Assembly: GCA_002953655.1 (NCBI GenBank)
Contig: CP025839.1
Location: 1,302,001-1,366,000, forward strand
Direction: 5' to 3'
DNA: 64,000 bases
From: Latilactobacillus sakei
Lineage (GTDB): Bacteria; Bacillota; Bacilli; Lactobacillales; Lactobacillaceae
The number at the start of each line of letters is the position of its first letter. The first letter of the stretch is position 1. Made by a program: the position numbers and the translations under genes. The notes below the pieces were generated by a model. That model was given only the letters and a program-made list of their open reading frames with translations. It ran no database searches and had not been told where the DNA came from. Positions 9,769 through 18,930 of this stretch are shown here, piece after piece.

Positions 9769-10743
9769 TTACTTGTTACCCGGTTCTGAGGCAATAATTT
9801 GCATGTTACCTTTTAAGTCCCATGATTTAATGCCAAACGGTAAGACAAAGTGCATGTTCTTATGAATGGGGTAGGTTTGACCATCTGCAACCAGTTCACC
9901 TTCACCATCAACCACTGACACTAAAGTATAAGGCGCTGTTGTCCGGTCAAAGTGTAAATCACCCTTCACTAACCATTGATAGACACTGAAAAACGGTGAC
10001 ATTGGGGGTTGCACATAAGTTGTGATGGTTGAATCACCAATATGTTCTGTTTGAATATTTAAAACGGGATCTTGATGGGGCACAATCGTGGTATCAATTG
10101 ATTGTTTTAGGTGCAATTCGCGTTTTTCACCCGTCTTCACATCTACTCGATCATAATCGTATAACCGATAAGTCGTGTCACTACTTTGTTGCGTTTCAAG
10201 AGCCATAATCCCCTTATTCAAGGCGTGAATTGTGCCACTGGGGACGTAGAAAAAGTCACCGGTTTTAACAGGTACTTTGCGCAATAAGTCATCCCACTTA
10301 CCTGCTTCAATCATTTCCGTTAATTCGGCTTTTGTTTTTGCATGATGACCATAGATTAAGTATGCGCCTGGTTCGGCATCTAAAATATACCAACATTCAG
10401 TCTTCCCTAATTCTGTAGGACCTTCATGAGCAGCTGCATAAGCATCATCTGGATGGACTTGAACTGATAAACTTGCTTCAGCATCCAAAATTTTCGTTAA
10501 TAATGGAAAAACTTCCCCTTTGGCATCGCCAAAATAATCGCGGTGTTGGGCCCAAGCTTGATCTAATGTGAGGCCTTTTAAAGGACCATTTTCGATTGTA
10601 CTTGGTCCGTGTGGATGTGCTGAAATCGCCCAGCATTCACCAATGTCGCCATCTGGTAGATCATAATCGAAGGCTTCTGCTAATTTGCGACCACCCCAAA
10701 TTTTTTCTTGGAAAACTGGTTTTAGAAATAATGGTTCTGTCAA
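9769..10743 (-). CDS. manA: Mannose-6-phosphate isomerase, class I
   Basis: Interconverts mannose 6-phosphate and fructose 6-phosphate, bringing mannose into glycolysis and feeding polysaccharide precursors. About 324 residues, close to the Bacillus-type short enzymes. Zinc site segments are present: QVHPDDAYA, KTECWYIL, and the catalytic helix region VPSGTIHAL with ETQQSSDTTYRLYDYDR. I place the start at a TTG (10743, giving MTEPLFLKPVF) because AGGAG lies 8 bases upstream; an in-frame ATG at 10776 has no good RBS. Confidence 0.9.
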   Translation of the reverse strand: MTEPLFLKPVFQEKIWGGRKLAEAFDYDLPDGDIGECWAISAHPHGPSTIENGPLKGLTLDQAWAQHRDYFGDAKGEVFPLLTKILDAEASLSVQVHPDDAYAAAHEGPTELGKTECWYILDAEPGAYLIYGHHAKTKAELTEMIEAGKWDDLLRKVPVKTGDFFYVPSGTIHALNKGIMALETQQSSDTTYRLYDYDRVDVKTGEKRELHLKQSIDTTIVPHQDPVLNIQTEHIGDSTITTYVQPPMSPFFSVYQWLVKGDLHFDRTTAPYTLVSVVDGEGELVADGQTYPIHKNMHFVLPFGIKSWDLKGNMQIIASEPGNK

Positions 10744-10845
10744 TTCAATCACTCCTAATGCACTTTTATTTATCAATGTTTCTATTTTACCATAAATGAA
10801 AGCGGATAAGGCACGACAGTCACGGTTTTTAAAGCGATTTCGTGC

Positions 10846-11856
10846 TTAGGCCTTATCTTCGGCCAAGAATTGATCAACAATCATTGTTCGCCGATCAAGA
10901 AAAACTTGATTATCTGCCGTTGGGTGAATCCGATTGCTCAACACAATCAAGCCCGTTTGGCGTTTTCGATCGAGCAACATGAAAGTCCCCGTAAAACCGG
11001 TATGATAAATTAGCGGCGTTTGATCTGCTGTAAACCGTAAATCCCAACCCAATGACCGACCTAAATGGGCTGGTGTCCAGTCGCGGTATAAGCCCTTGAT
11101 ACTTGCTTGACTAACGGGGGCCTCGGCAACCTTTAGCTGTCCGAGTTGGAACTGCGCAAACCGAACGACATCGTCTAAGGGTGCAAATAATCCTGCTGCA
11201 CCACTATGATTTTGTAAAATATAACTCTTTGGGTCGTGAACCACGCCTTGAATAAGCCCTCTAGTGGTGGTTAATTCAGTTGGCACTGATTGACTTGCTT
11301 CTGGGGCAAACGTACTCTGATCCATCCCTAAGGGGGTTAAAACCATACTTTGAATTAAATCTTGAATTGGTTTACCATAAATCACTTCTAGCATCCAGCC
11401 TAAATACAACATGCCAATATCCGTGTAGACGACCTTTTTTCCAAAATTAGGGCCAACTGTCAATTGCGTTAATAGTGCTTCTTTTAATGCTGGCGCAGCT
11501 AACTGATTACGATTAGGAATATAACCTTCTAAGCCCGATGTGTGGGTCAAGAGGTGCAAAACCGTCACGCGTCGATCTTTAAACGCTGGTAAAATGCTGT
11601 GAACCTTGGTCGTAAGTGACAGGCGTCCCCGCTCTAACAAACGGAGAATCAACGTCGTTGTCCCAATCACCTTCGTCAAGGACGCTAAATCGTATAATTG
11701 GCCTGGCTCTAATGGGATTAGGTTAGGCGTCAGTTCTGAATAACCCAGGACCTTAGTCGTTACTTGCCGGCCTTCAATCACAGCATATGAAACACCTGGT
11801 ACAACCTCATCAGCCACTAACGTCTCAATTTGGTGAATCGTTTGTTCAAATCGCAT
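10846..11856 (-). CDS. Beta-lactamase-family serine hydrolase (PBP4*/esterase-like)
   Basis: 336 residues of the class C beta-lactamase fold. The catalytic SxxK is in YDLASLTKVIGTTT near residue 65, the YxN-equivalent is YTDIGMLYLGW near residue 155, and the third motif is HTGFTGTF near residue 290. No signal peptide is seen, so it is likely a cytoplasmic esterase or peptidase rather than a secreted beta-lactamase. The ATG at 11856 is preceded by AGGAGGTTTTGAG. It stands between the ABC exporter operon and manA. Confidence 0.87.
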   Translation of the reverse strand: MRFEQTIHQIETLVADEVVPGVSYAVIEGRQVTTKVLGYSELTPNLIPLEPGQLYDLASLTKVIGTTTLILRLLERGRLSLTTKVHSILPAFKDRRVTVLHLLTHTSGLEGYIPNRNQLAAPALKEALLTQLTVGPNFGKKVVYTDIGMLYLGWMLEVIYGKPIQDLIQSMVLTPLGMDQSTFAPEASQSVPTELTTTRGLIQGVVHDPKSYILQNHSGAAGLFAPLDDVVRFAQFQLGQLKVAEAPVSQASIKGLYRDWTPAHLGRSLGWDLRFTADQTPLIYHTGFTGTFMLLDRKRQTGLIVLSNRIHPTADNQVFLDRRTMIVDQFLAEDKA

Positions 11857-11902
11857 CTCAAAACCTCCTACTTGAATCAATACTATTAGTATACGCCATC
11901 TC

Positions 11903-11942
11903 AAAAAAGACACCACCAGTTTAACCTGATGATGTCTTTTAT
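11903..11942. terminator. Terminator after the ABC exporter operon
   Basis: AAAAGACA(C/T)CA(C/T)CAG stem around a TTTAA loop, with flanking A- and T-runs giving a T-tract on both strands. It lies between the exporter operon and the serine hydrolase gene. Confidence 0.8.
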
Positions 11943-11953
11943 TTAATAGTGAT

Positions 11954-13831
11954 TTAAATCTCGACGTTGCCTGAGAATTGACTGTTATATAAATCAGCAT
12001 AGAAGCCATTTTGAACCATCAATTCATCATGTGTCCCGGTTTCCATAATGGAACCGTGATTCATCACAATGATGTTATCCGCATCCCGAATCGTTGATAA
12101 ACGATGGGCAACAACGAAACTCGTCCGGTTTTGCAATAGCCGTTCCATTGCGTGTTGGATATGAATTTCAGTCCGTGTATCAACCGAACTGGTGGCTTCA
12201 TCCAAGATTAAGATATCTGGATCGGCCACAAAAGCCCGAGCAATCGTCAATAATTGCCGTTGACCTTGTGAAATGTTGGAAGCTTCTTCATTCAAGACTG
12301 TGTTATAGCCTTCCGGTAATTGACGAACAAAGCCGTCAACATGGGCCGCTTTAGCAGCTGCCAAAATCGCTTCGTCTGAAGCTGATTCATTACCATATTT
12401 CAAGTTATCCCAAATCGTCCCAGTGAATAACCAAGTATCTTGCAGAACCATCGCAAAATGACGCCGCAATTCTTCCCGACTCATATCACGGGTATCGACA
12501 CCTTTTAATTTAATCGAACCGCCACTAACATCGTAGAAGCGTTCAAGTAAATTAATAATAGTTGTCTTACCAGCCCCAGTAGGACCAACAATCGCGATCA
12601 TTTGGCCTGGTTTAACTTGTAAATTATAATCCGTCAACAAGAGATCCTTGCCTTGGTAACCAAATTCAACATGTTCCATTTCTAATTGGTTGGCATCATC
12701 TTGCACCACGGGGACCGTTGAAGGCTCTTCTGACATATCTTCTTCATCTAAAACAGCAAAAACCCGTTCAGCTGAAGCAATCGTTGATTGAATGGTGTTT
12801 GCCAAGTTAGCCAATTGTGAGATTGGTTGTGAGAATTGTTGTGTATATTGCATGAAGGCTTGCATGTCCCCTAATGTGACTTGACCGTGTGAGACGCGAA
12901 TCCCACCGATAATTGCCACGAAGACGTACCCTAAGTTATTGACGAAAGTCATCAATGGCATGATCACCCCAGAGATAAATTGGGCTTTCCAAGCAGCTTT
13001 ATACAACTTTTCATTTTGTTCTTCAAATGTATCAATCGTGACTTGTTCCCGGTTAAAGGTCTTCAAGACGACTTGACCAGAAAAGTTTTCTTCGATTTGA
13101 TTATTTAATAACCCTAAACTCTTTTGTTGGGCGGCAAAGAATTTTTGCGACTTAGGTGCGACAATCCCAACGACAATTAAACTCAACGGAATTGTGACTA
13201 AGGCAATTAACGTTAATTGCCAACTGATCGTCAGCATCATCCATAAAACACCGATAAACGTTACCGTGCTAGTCACCATTTGCGTTAAACTTTGTTGTAG
13301 CGTGCTGGCAATATTATCCATATCATTGATCGCACGACTCATGATATCCCCGTTTGAATGGGTATCGTAATAATTGATTGGCACCCGTTGCATCTTATCT
13401 TTCAATTCCTTACGTAATTCGTAGACGGTTTGTTGTGAAATCCGCGTCATAATAAATTGTTGTAAGAAACTGAAGATGGCTGAAGCAAGATACATCAAGA
13501 TCACCGTCATGATAATGTGTTGAATCTTATCGAAATCAATTGGTAAGCGATCCATGGCAATCCCAGCTTTTTGCATGGCATTGCCTTTCATCACCCCTTT
13601 AAAGATTTCCGTTGTTGCTTCCCCTAAAACTTTGGGCGTTCTAATTTGGAAAATAACGGAGACAATCGCCAAAACAATGACAAATACTAAGGCAATTAAA
13701 CGGCTCGACATGTATTTCAATAAACGATTGGTTGTACCCCAGAAATTCTTAGGTTTTTCAACGACGCCACCCATGCCGCGACCTGGACCATGACCACCTT
13801 GTGGCCGGTTTGTTGCTGCTTTTTCTGCCAT
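11954..13831 (-). CDS. ABC transporter, fused permease and ATPase (second half of a heterodimeric exporter)
   Basis: 625 residues: a glycine- and proline-rich N-terminus, six membrane segments to about residue 340, then an ATPase domain with Walker A IVGPTGAGKTT, signature ISQGQRQLL, Walker B ILILDEATSSVD and an H-loop in VVAHRLS. The glutamate after Walker B is intact, so this is the catalytically competent site. It starts one base into the stop of the upstream ABC half (TAATG), so the two are coupled. The pair resembles LmrCD, a multidrug exporter; the actual substrate is unknown. Confidence 0.9.
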   Translation of the reverse strand: MAEKAATNRPQGGHGPGRGMGGVVEKPKNFWGTTNRLLKYMSSRLIALVFVIVLAIVSVIFQIRTPKVLGEATTEIFKGVMKGNAMQKAGIAMDRLPIDFDKIQHIIMTVILMYLASAIFSFLQQFIMTRISQQTVYELRKELKDKMQRVPINYYDTHSNGDIMSRAINDMDNIASTLQQSLTQMVTSTVTFIGVLWMMLTISWQLTLIALVTIPLSLIVVGIVAPKSQKFFAAQQKSLGLLNNQIEENFSGQVVLKTFNREQVTIDTFEEQNEKLYKAAWKAQFISGVIMPLMTFVNNLGYVFVAIIGGIRVSHGQVTLGDMQAFMQYTQQFSQPISQLANLANTIQSTIASAERVFAVLDEEDMSEEPSTVPVVQDDANQLEMEHVEFGYQGKDLLLTDYNLQVKPGQMIAIVGPTGAGKTTIINLLERFYDVSGGSIKLKGVDTRDMSREELRRHFAMVLQDTWLFTGTIWDNLKYGNESASDEAILAAAKAAHVDGFVRQLPEGYNTVLNEEASNISQGQRQLLTIARAFVADPDILILDEATSSVDTRTEIHIQHAMERLLQNRTSFVVAHRLSTIRDADNIIVMNHGSIMETGTHDELMVQNGFYADLYNSQFSGNVEI

Positions 13832-15561
13832 TAGGCTTCATCCCCCTCTCTGATTTGTGAATTGATAATTTCTTGGTAAGTTGCATTGGTTGCTTTTAAC
13901 TGGGCATGTGTCCCTTTACCAACCATTTGACCTTCATCTAAGACCAAGATTGTATCGGCGTCAGCTACCGTTGAGACCCGTTGGCCAACGATGACGACGA
14001 CACTCTTTTGAATTTCAGCATCTTCTTTCAAGGCTTTGCGTAAAAGCGCATCTGTCTTGAAATCTAAAGCTGAAAATGAATCATCAAAGACATAAACTGA
14101 TGCGCGTTTAACTAATGCCCGGGCGATCGCTAAGCGTTGGCGTTGACCACCTGAGAAGTTACCGCCACCTTGTTCAACGTGACTGTCTAAGCCACCATCG
14201 AGTTCGCTAACGAAATCCTTTGATTGGGCAATTTCAAGTGCATGCCAAATCTGATCATCAGTTGCAGCCGGATTCCCATATTGCATATTTTCGCGAATCG
14301 TTCCTGTAAAGAGATTGGCTTTTTGCGGTACAAATGCGACTTGTTCATGAATATCATGTAACGTCACATCTTTGACGTTCAACCCATCAACTTGGACTTG
14401 GCCGGCTTCAACGTCGTAAAAACGCGGAATCAAGTTCACCAAGGTTGATTTCCCTGAACCAGTCCCCCCGATAATCGCAACGGTTTGACCAGCAGACGCT
14501 TGAAAATCAATCTTTTCTAAGGCTAATTTTTCTGCATTTTGGTAGCGGAAGTTAACATTATCAAAGGCTAAGCTGACAGCTTGATCTGTAAAACTTTTGG
14601 GATTTTCTGGATTTTCAATTGGGGTTTGTAAATCTAAGACTTCATTAATCCGAACAGCTGATGCTTGTGCCCGTGGAATGAAGACGAAAACCATTGAAAG
14701 CATCATGAAACTCATTAAGATTTGCATCGCATAAGTCATGAAGGCCAATAAATTCCCCACTTGCATAGCTTGATCAGCAATTAAGTGACCACCCATCCAA
14801 GTGATGGCAATGTTTGTCCCACTCATAATCAATGTCATCACAGGTAACATGACAGACATGATACTGTAGACTTTTTTAGCATTTTGTGTGTAATCTAAGT
14901 TCGCGTCGTCAAAACGTTCTTGTTCGAACTTATCGCGCCGGAATGCACGGATTACCCGGACCCCGGTTAAGCCTTCACGGAAAACCAAATTAATCCGGTC
15001 AGTCTTCTTTTGCATCGCCTTAAAAAGCGGTACGGCAAAATACATCACAACACCGATGAAGATTGCCATTAATGGTAAGACAACGACGAAAATTGATGTT
15101 AATTGGGCATTCTTTTGGTAAGCCAAAAAGCTGGCACCAACCAACATAATGGGGGCCATGATCATCATTCGTAAGAACATCATCGCCACATTTTGAATTT
15201 GAACAACATCATTAGTCGTCCGGGTAATCAGTGAAGAGGTCCCCACTTGGTCCATTTCATCGTGTGAGAAATTGATGACTTTTCGATAAATATCTGATCG
15301 TAATTTTTGGCCCAGACCTTGTGATGTCTTAGCAGCTAAATAAACGTTACAGATTGCGGCTAAAATACTGATCAATGAAAAGCCGAGCATTTTGAAGCCG
15401 GCTTGCCAGATATAATCAATATCGCCTTTGGCAATCCCATTATTAACAATATCAGACGTCAAATTAGGGAGATACAAGTTACTGACAACTTGAATGACCA
15501 TGAATAAGACAGCACCAAAAACGGCTAAGCCTGACATTCTCTTTTTTGCAAGTTTAATCAT
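13831..15561 (-). CDS. ABC transporter, fused permease and ATPase (first half of a heterodimeric exporter)
   Basis: 576 residues: six membrane segments, then Walker A IIGGTGSGKST, signature FSGGQRQRL, and Walker B VYVFDDSFSALD. Aspartate replaces the catalytic glutamate after Walker B (FDDS), and the H-loop histidine is replaced by Gln (VGQRVST). That marks a degenerate nucleotide-binding site, the hallmark of heterodimeric exporters such as LmrCD or TM287/288. Transcribed between the TetR regulator and the second half, so the operon order is regulator, degenerate half, catalytic half. Confidence 0.9.
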   Translation of the reverse strand: MIKLAKKRMSGLAVFGAVLFMVIQVVSNLYLPNLTSDIVNNGIAKGDIDYIWQAGFKMLGFSLISILAAICNVYLAAKTSQGLGQKLRSDIYRKVINFSHDEMDQVGTSSLITRTTNDVVQIQNVAMMFLRMMIMAPIMLVGASFLAYQKNAQLTSIFVVVLPLMAIFIGVVMYFAVPLFKAMQKKTDRINLVFREGLTGVRVIRAFRRDKFEQERFDDANLDYTQNAKKVYSIMSVMLPVMTLIMSGTNIAITWMGGHLIADQAMQVGNLLAFMTYAMQILMSFMMLSMVFVFIPRAQASAVRINEVLDLQTPIENPENPKSFTDQAVSLAFDNVNFRYQNAEKLALEKIDFQASAGQTVAIIGGTGSGKSTLVNLIPRFYDVEAGQVQVDGLNVKDVTLHDIHEQVAFVPQKANLFTGTIRENMQYGNPAATDDQIWHALEIAQSKDFVSELDGGLDSHVEQGGGNFSGGQRQRLAIARALVKRASVYVFDDSFSALDFKTDALLRKALKEDAEIQKSVVVIVGQRVSTVADADTILVLDEGQMVGKGTHAQLKATNATYQEIINSQIREGDEA

Positions 15562-15584
15562 GCGTTTAGTTCCTTCTTTCTATT

Positions 15585-16229
15585 CTACTTATCCTGAACA
15601 CTCGCACCGGTTTCTAACCAACCAGTGACCAATTCGAAATGTTCATAAACCTGTTCTAACGTTAGACCGTTTTCTTGATCATCATGATGCAGATAATAAG
15701 AAGCGATACTTTGGAAAACATTGTTCATCAACTGGTGAAATAATAATTTAAGCGCTTCTGGTTGATTCGGTTCAATCTTCAGTAATGTAAAATCGACATG
15801 GTCCATTAAAAATTGAAAGCCATCCGTACGATGTGCATGCGTCAATTCTGGTGATAACTTACGCCGGTTCTTAAAATCCATATGCAAGAATAAATGGCGA
15901 TAAAATTGCGCATTTTCACCATCAATGGCTTCTTTGGCCATCGCCTTAAAAAAGATACGAACTGTCTTAAAAAGATCGCCATGCGCATCTAACAGGACCT
16001 TTTCTAGGTCTTGTTTTGAGCTATCACGTAGCAAGCTTAAATCATAAAAGAAAATATCAGCTTTATCCTCAAAGTACTGATAAAAACTGCCCCGTGGAAT
16101 TTCTGCGGCCTTAATAATATTACTAACTGACGCTTCATTAAAAGGCACCCGTGAAAATTCAGCATGGGCAGCTTTTAATAACCGTTGTTGCTTTTCTGCC
16201 GGTAACCGGAAAAAAGTTTTTTTAGGCAT
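15585..16229 (-). CDS. TetR/AcrR-family transcriptional regulator
   Basis: 214 residues. The N-terminal HTH is clear (QQRLLKAAHAEFSRVPFNEA, then NIIKAAEIPRGSFYQYFEDK), and the C-terminal half is a helical ligand-binding domain. It is the first gene of a three-gene operon with the two ABC exporter halves. A 41-bp palindrome 23 bp upstream is the probable operator, so autoregulation and drug-responsive control of the exporter are likely by inference. Confidence 0.9.
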   Translation of the reverse strand: MPKKTFFRLPAEKQQRLLKAAHAEFSRVPFNEASVSNIIKAAEIPRGSFYQYFEDKADIFFYDLSLLRDSSKQDLEKVLLDAHGDLFKTVRIFFKAMAKEAIDGENAQFYRHLFLHMDFKNRRKLSPELTHAHRTDGFQFLMDHVDFTLLKIEPNQPEALKLLFHQLMNNVFQSIASYYLHHDDQENGLTLEQVYEHFELVTGWLETGASVQDK

Positions 16230-16251
16230 GCATTGAGACTCCTTTCAACTA

Positions 16252-16292
16252 AAAATGACATACCGTCGCAATTTATGACGTTCTGTCATTTT
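16252..16292. promoter_or_regulatory. Palindromic operator of the TetR-ABC operon
   Basis: Arms AAAATGACATACCGTC and GACGTTCTGTCATTTT match at 14 of 16 paired positions across a 9-bp centre. The position directly upstream of the tetR-type gene and the symmetry fit a TetR-family dimer-of-dimers operator. Confidence 0.75.
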
Positions 16293-16432
16293 AGCACTGA
16301 TTTTCATTGGATGCAATACTTAGTTACCGACCATGAATTATGTCTCGTTGACTGTGGGCAGTTATTGTCTAACGCCTCAATTAATTCTATAATAGGAACG
16401 TTTGTTAAATAAATAATTTTGTGGGGTCCATT

Positions 16433-17161
16433 ATGAAGTTACTCAAACGGTTTTATACAGTTACTATCGCCATACTAGCAATTATCTCAATTGTTTTTGT
16501 TCTATTAGATTACAGTAATGTAATCGACCTAACCGCTACACCCTATCTAGCCATCGATAATACGATTTTAACCATTTTTACGAGCGATTATTTTGTGCGT
16601 CTTTGGCTTGCTACTGATAAACGCCGCTTCTTTAAGACGAATATCTTTGACCTCCTTGCAATCATCCCGCTAAGTACCCTCTTTTCATTCTTCCGCCTTG
16701 GACGTCTTTTCCGTATTGCTGGTTTAATGAAGGTCTTCCGATTTACACGCTTGGTAGGCTTAACCGGCAAGTTACAACGACATTCCAAGAAATTTCTCAA
16801 ACAAAACGGTCTTCTTTACCTAACCTATATCAGTGCGGCCGTACTAATCATTGCGTCTGTTTTATACGCACTAGCCGAAAAAGCGACACTTGCCGATTCA
16901 TTCTGGTGGGCGATTGCAACCGCCACAACGGTTGGCTACGGTGATATCTCCCCCCACACGCTAATTGGTCGTATCGCGGCCATCATGCTGATGTCTGTTG
17001 GAATTGGGTTTATTGGCACACTTACCAGTTCGATTACCAGTTACTTCACTCAGGATACTGATGATAAGCTGGATGAAATCCTTAAGAAGCTTGACCATCT
17101 CGAACAAGAAAATGAAACCCTCAAGACACTTTATCGTGAGCACCAATCAAAATCAAAATAA
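16433..17161 (+). CDS. Voltage-gated-type potassium channel
   Basis: 242 residues with a six-segment channel layout. An S4-like helix carries regularly spaced arginines and lysine (FRLGRLFRIAGLMKVFRF, residues about 80-100). The pore loop holds the selectivity filter TVGYGD near residue 168, and a C-terminal coiled coil (KLDEILKKLDHLEQENETL) probably tetramerises the channel. The ATG at 16433 follows GTGGGG; the upstream GTG overlaps this RBS. A single gene ended by the hairpin at 17265. Confidence 0.9.
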   Translation: MKLLKRFYTVTIAILAIISIVFVLLDYSNVIDLTATPYLAIDNTILTIFTSDYFVRLWLATDKRRFFKTNIFDLLAIIPLSTLFSFFRLGRLFRIAGLMKVFRFTRLVGLTGKLQRHSKKFLKQNGLLYLTYISAAVLIIASVLYALAEKATLADSFWWAIATATTVGYGDISPHTLIGRIAAIMLMSVGIGFIGTLTSSITSYFTQDTDDKLDEILKKLDHLEQENETLKTLYREHQSKSK

Positions 17162-17264
17162 TTAACATAAATTAAAAAAATACGATAATAATTACTAGAT
17201 ATCGACTTTAAGCCTTTTAATTGGTTATTTATAGCACTAGTAATTACAATAAATTGTAAATTGC

Positions 17265-17309
17265 AAAAAAGTTGGCTAAACAAAGATAATTTGTTTAGCC
17301 AACTTTTTA
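17265..17309 (+). terminator. Terminator after the K+ channel gene
   Basis: GTTGGCTAAACAAA and TTTGTTTAGCCAAC arms (one-base offset at the loop) followed by TTTTT; the A-run on the other side could also serve the minus strand. Confidence 0.88.
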
Positions 17310-17324
17310 TTTTTGGGTATTAAA

Positions 17325-17346
17325 AAACCCCGCATCAGCGGGGTTT
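17325..17346 (-). terminator. Terminator of the cold shock gene
   Basis: AAACCCCGC and GCGGGGTTT arms around ATCA or TGAT, followed by a T-run on the minus strand. Confidence 0.88.
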
Positions 17347-17355
17347 AAAACATTA

Positions 17356-17556
17356 TTAAAGTTTAACGATGTTTGTTGCTTGAGGACCGCGGTCGCTGTC
17401 TTCAACATCAAATGATACTGCTTGGCCTTCGTCTAATGACTTGTAACCGTCACCTTGGATAGCTGAGAAATGAGCAAATACGTCTTTGCCATCTTCACCA
17501 GTAATAAAACCAAAACCCTTGTCTGCGTTAAACCATTTTACTGTACCGTTGTTCAT
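17356..17556 (-). CDS. Cold shock protein (CspA family)
   Basis: 66 residues forming one OB-fold that binds single-stranded RNA and DNA and acts as an RNA chaperone. RNP1 is [11 protein letters not shown] (residues about 13-23) and RNP2 is DVFAHFSAI (25-33). The start ATG at 17556 follows AGGAGG. It is a single-gene unit with a roughly 115-base 5' untranslated region, typical for csp genes controlled at the mRNA level. Confidence 0.96.
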   Translation of the reverse strand: MNNGTVKWFNADKGFGFITGEDGKDVFAHFSAIQGDGYKSLDEGQAVSFDVEDSDRGPQATNIVKL

Positions 17557-17677
17557 AATAATTTCCTCCTAATACATATACATGTACGTTTTGTTGCAAT
17601 AAATAATGATAAATAAACGCTGATTAGAGTTATGAAATTCAAAACTTAAATTACGCTTCAATATTGATTACTTGTTT

Positions 17678-17706
17678 ATAATACCATATAAATTATTAAA
17701 TAGCAA
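17678..17706 (-). promoter_or_regulatory. Promoter of the cold shock gene
   Basis: Minus strand TTGCTA, 17-bp spacer, TATTAT. The predicted start near 17671 gives a long 5' UTR of about 115 bases before the csp start codon. Confidence 0.65.
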
Positions 17707-17757
17707 AAAAAGAATTTTTTTTTATTGATAATCTTGCTAATATGCTATGATAACCTC

Positions 17758-18414
17758 ATGGAGGTGGCGCGTATTAAACATATCAAACATATTATCTGTT
17801 TCATCTTGCTTTTAATCATGCAACAAATCCCCCTTTTATTAGTAGGTAGCTTAGCTGCCCTACCAAAGGCGCAGCGGACAACGCATTTAATTTTAACTGT
17901 CGGGTGGCTCTTTTTAATTCTAACTATTGGAATCACCATCTTAATGCGGTATTTTTACCAAAAAGTAAAGGGACCGCAATATCATGATCATTTTTCAAAA
18001 GCCGACTGGCGGCCAATCTTAATTGGCTTTGTGGCGATGCTAGTCATTAATAATTTGACTGTCCCTTTTATGCAAAAAACAGGAAATGCCAATGTCGATG
18101 GTCTCGTTCAAATTTTTGCCGTCCTCGGCATTTTCATGCTGCCCTACACTTTAATCTTAGGCCCCATGATGGAAGAATTACTTTTCCGCGGTTTCTTAAT
18201 GAATTGGTTCTTTGTTAAATCACCTATTCTAAATATTATGACGAGCGCTCTATTATTCGGCCTTGTCCACGTTTCAACTGATCCGATCTATTTTATTTCT
18301 AAAGCACTACTCGGATTAGTCTTAGCCATCGTTTATTATCGTACAAAAACCATTAAGAGTAGTATCATATTACATGTCTTAAATAATCTCTCAGCAGGAC
18401 TAACTATTTTTTAA
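17758..18414 (+). CDS. CPBP-family intramembrane metalloprotease (CAAX/Abi type)
   Basis: About 218 residues with several membrane helices. The family motif EExxxR is seen as MMEELLFRGFL near residue 145, and the second motif as FGLVHVS near 180; together they supply the metal ligands. Members cleave prenylated or small membrane peptides and some provide bacteriocin immunity; the substrate here is unknown. The start is doubtful: the ATG at 17758 has no RBS and coincides with the predicted transcription start, while GGAGGTGG lies just inside the frame, ahead of an ATT codon. Confidence 0.85.
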   Translation: MEVARIKHIKHIICFILLLIMQQIPLLLVGSLAALPKAQRTTHLILTVGWLFLILTIGITILMRYFYQKVKGPQYHDHFSKADWRPILIGFVAMLVINNLTVPFMQKTGNANVDGLVQIFAVLGIFMLPYTLILGPMMEELLFRGFLMNWFFVKSPILNIMTSALLFGLVHVSTDPIYFISKALLGLVLAIVYYRTKTIKSSIILHVLNNLSAGLTIF

Positions 18415-18434
18415 CCATTGAAAGGAACTCGCCT

Positions 18435-18755
18435 ATGTCTACTTTAACGACTATTTTAACCTATATCCAAGAAAATCCCGAAACAGTGACCCTCGAGCCA
18501 TTCCAATACGCGAATGTTATCCGCTTTGGTATCGACGACCAAGTAGAACTACCTGGAACCGAAAAGCTCTTTCCTGATATGCGGCTTCATGTTAATCGCA
18601 TTGATTCCGACTACGTTAACGCGCACCGTGGTTTATTAGAAACTTTTTATCAACAAACAATAGAGAAACAAAAAGACGGCTTTCAAGATGTTTGGATGAC
18701 AACCACCCATCTTTCCGACCGTCATATTTTCCTAGTGGATCTTTCTTTTGAATAA
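18435..18755 (+). CDS. Hypothetical protein, 106 residues
   Basis: Not recognised. A soluble acidic protein with no signal peptide or membrane segment. The RBS GAAAGGAAC precedes the ATG at 18435, 20 bp after the CPBP protease stop, so it is likely cotranscribed with it. It contains a possible beta-rich centre (YANVIRFGIDDQVELPG) and a helical middle. Its end overlaps the next small membrane protein gene by 8 bp. Confidence 0.7.
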   Translation: MSTLTTILTYIQENPETVTLEPFQYANVIRFGIDDQVELPGTEKLFPDMRLHVNRIDSDYVNAHRGLLETFYQQTIEKQKDGFQDVWMTTTHLSDRHIFLVDLSFE

Positions 18756-18930
18756 CCCTCAATTTCAAGCGTTAAAGGTTGAATTCATTAAATACGCGAT
18801 TTTAACCCTCTTCTTATTCGTCATGCGCGCCTTTATTGCGCACCCGATTATCATCATTGCCAGTTGGCTCTGTACCTTAATTTGCGTAGGTTATTTTATC
18901 GCAATGGTGATGACTTACTACTATCGTTAA
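18748..18930 (+). CDS. Small membrane protein, 60 residues
   Basis: Two hydrophobic helices (KYAILTLFLFVMRAFI, and IIIIASWLCTLICVGYF) separated by a short HP turn. Function unknown. The start appears to be TTG at 18748, overlapping the previous gene's end; no strong RBS is visible, so translation may depend on coupling. Its 3' end overlaps the convergent YoaK-family gene by 4 bp. Confidence 0.5.
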   Translation: MNNPQFQALKVEFIKYAILTLFLFVMRAFIAHPIIIIASWLCTLICVGYFIAMVMTYYYR

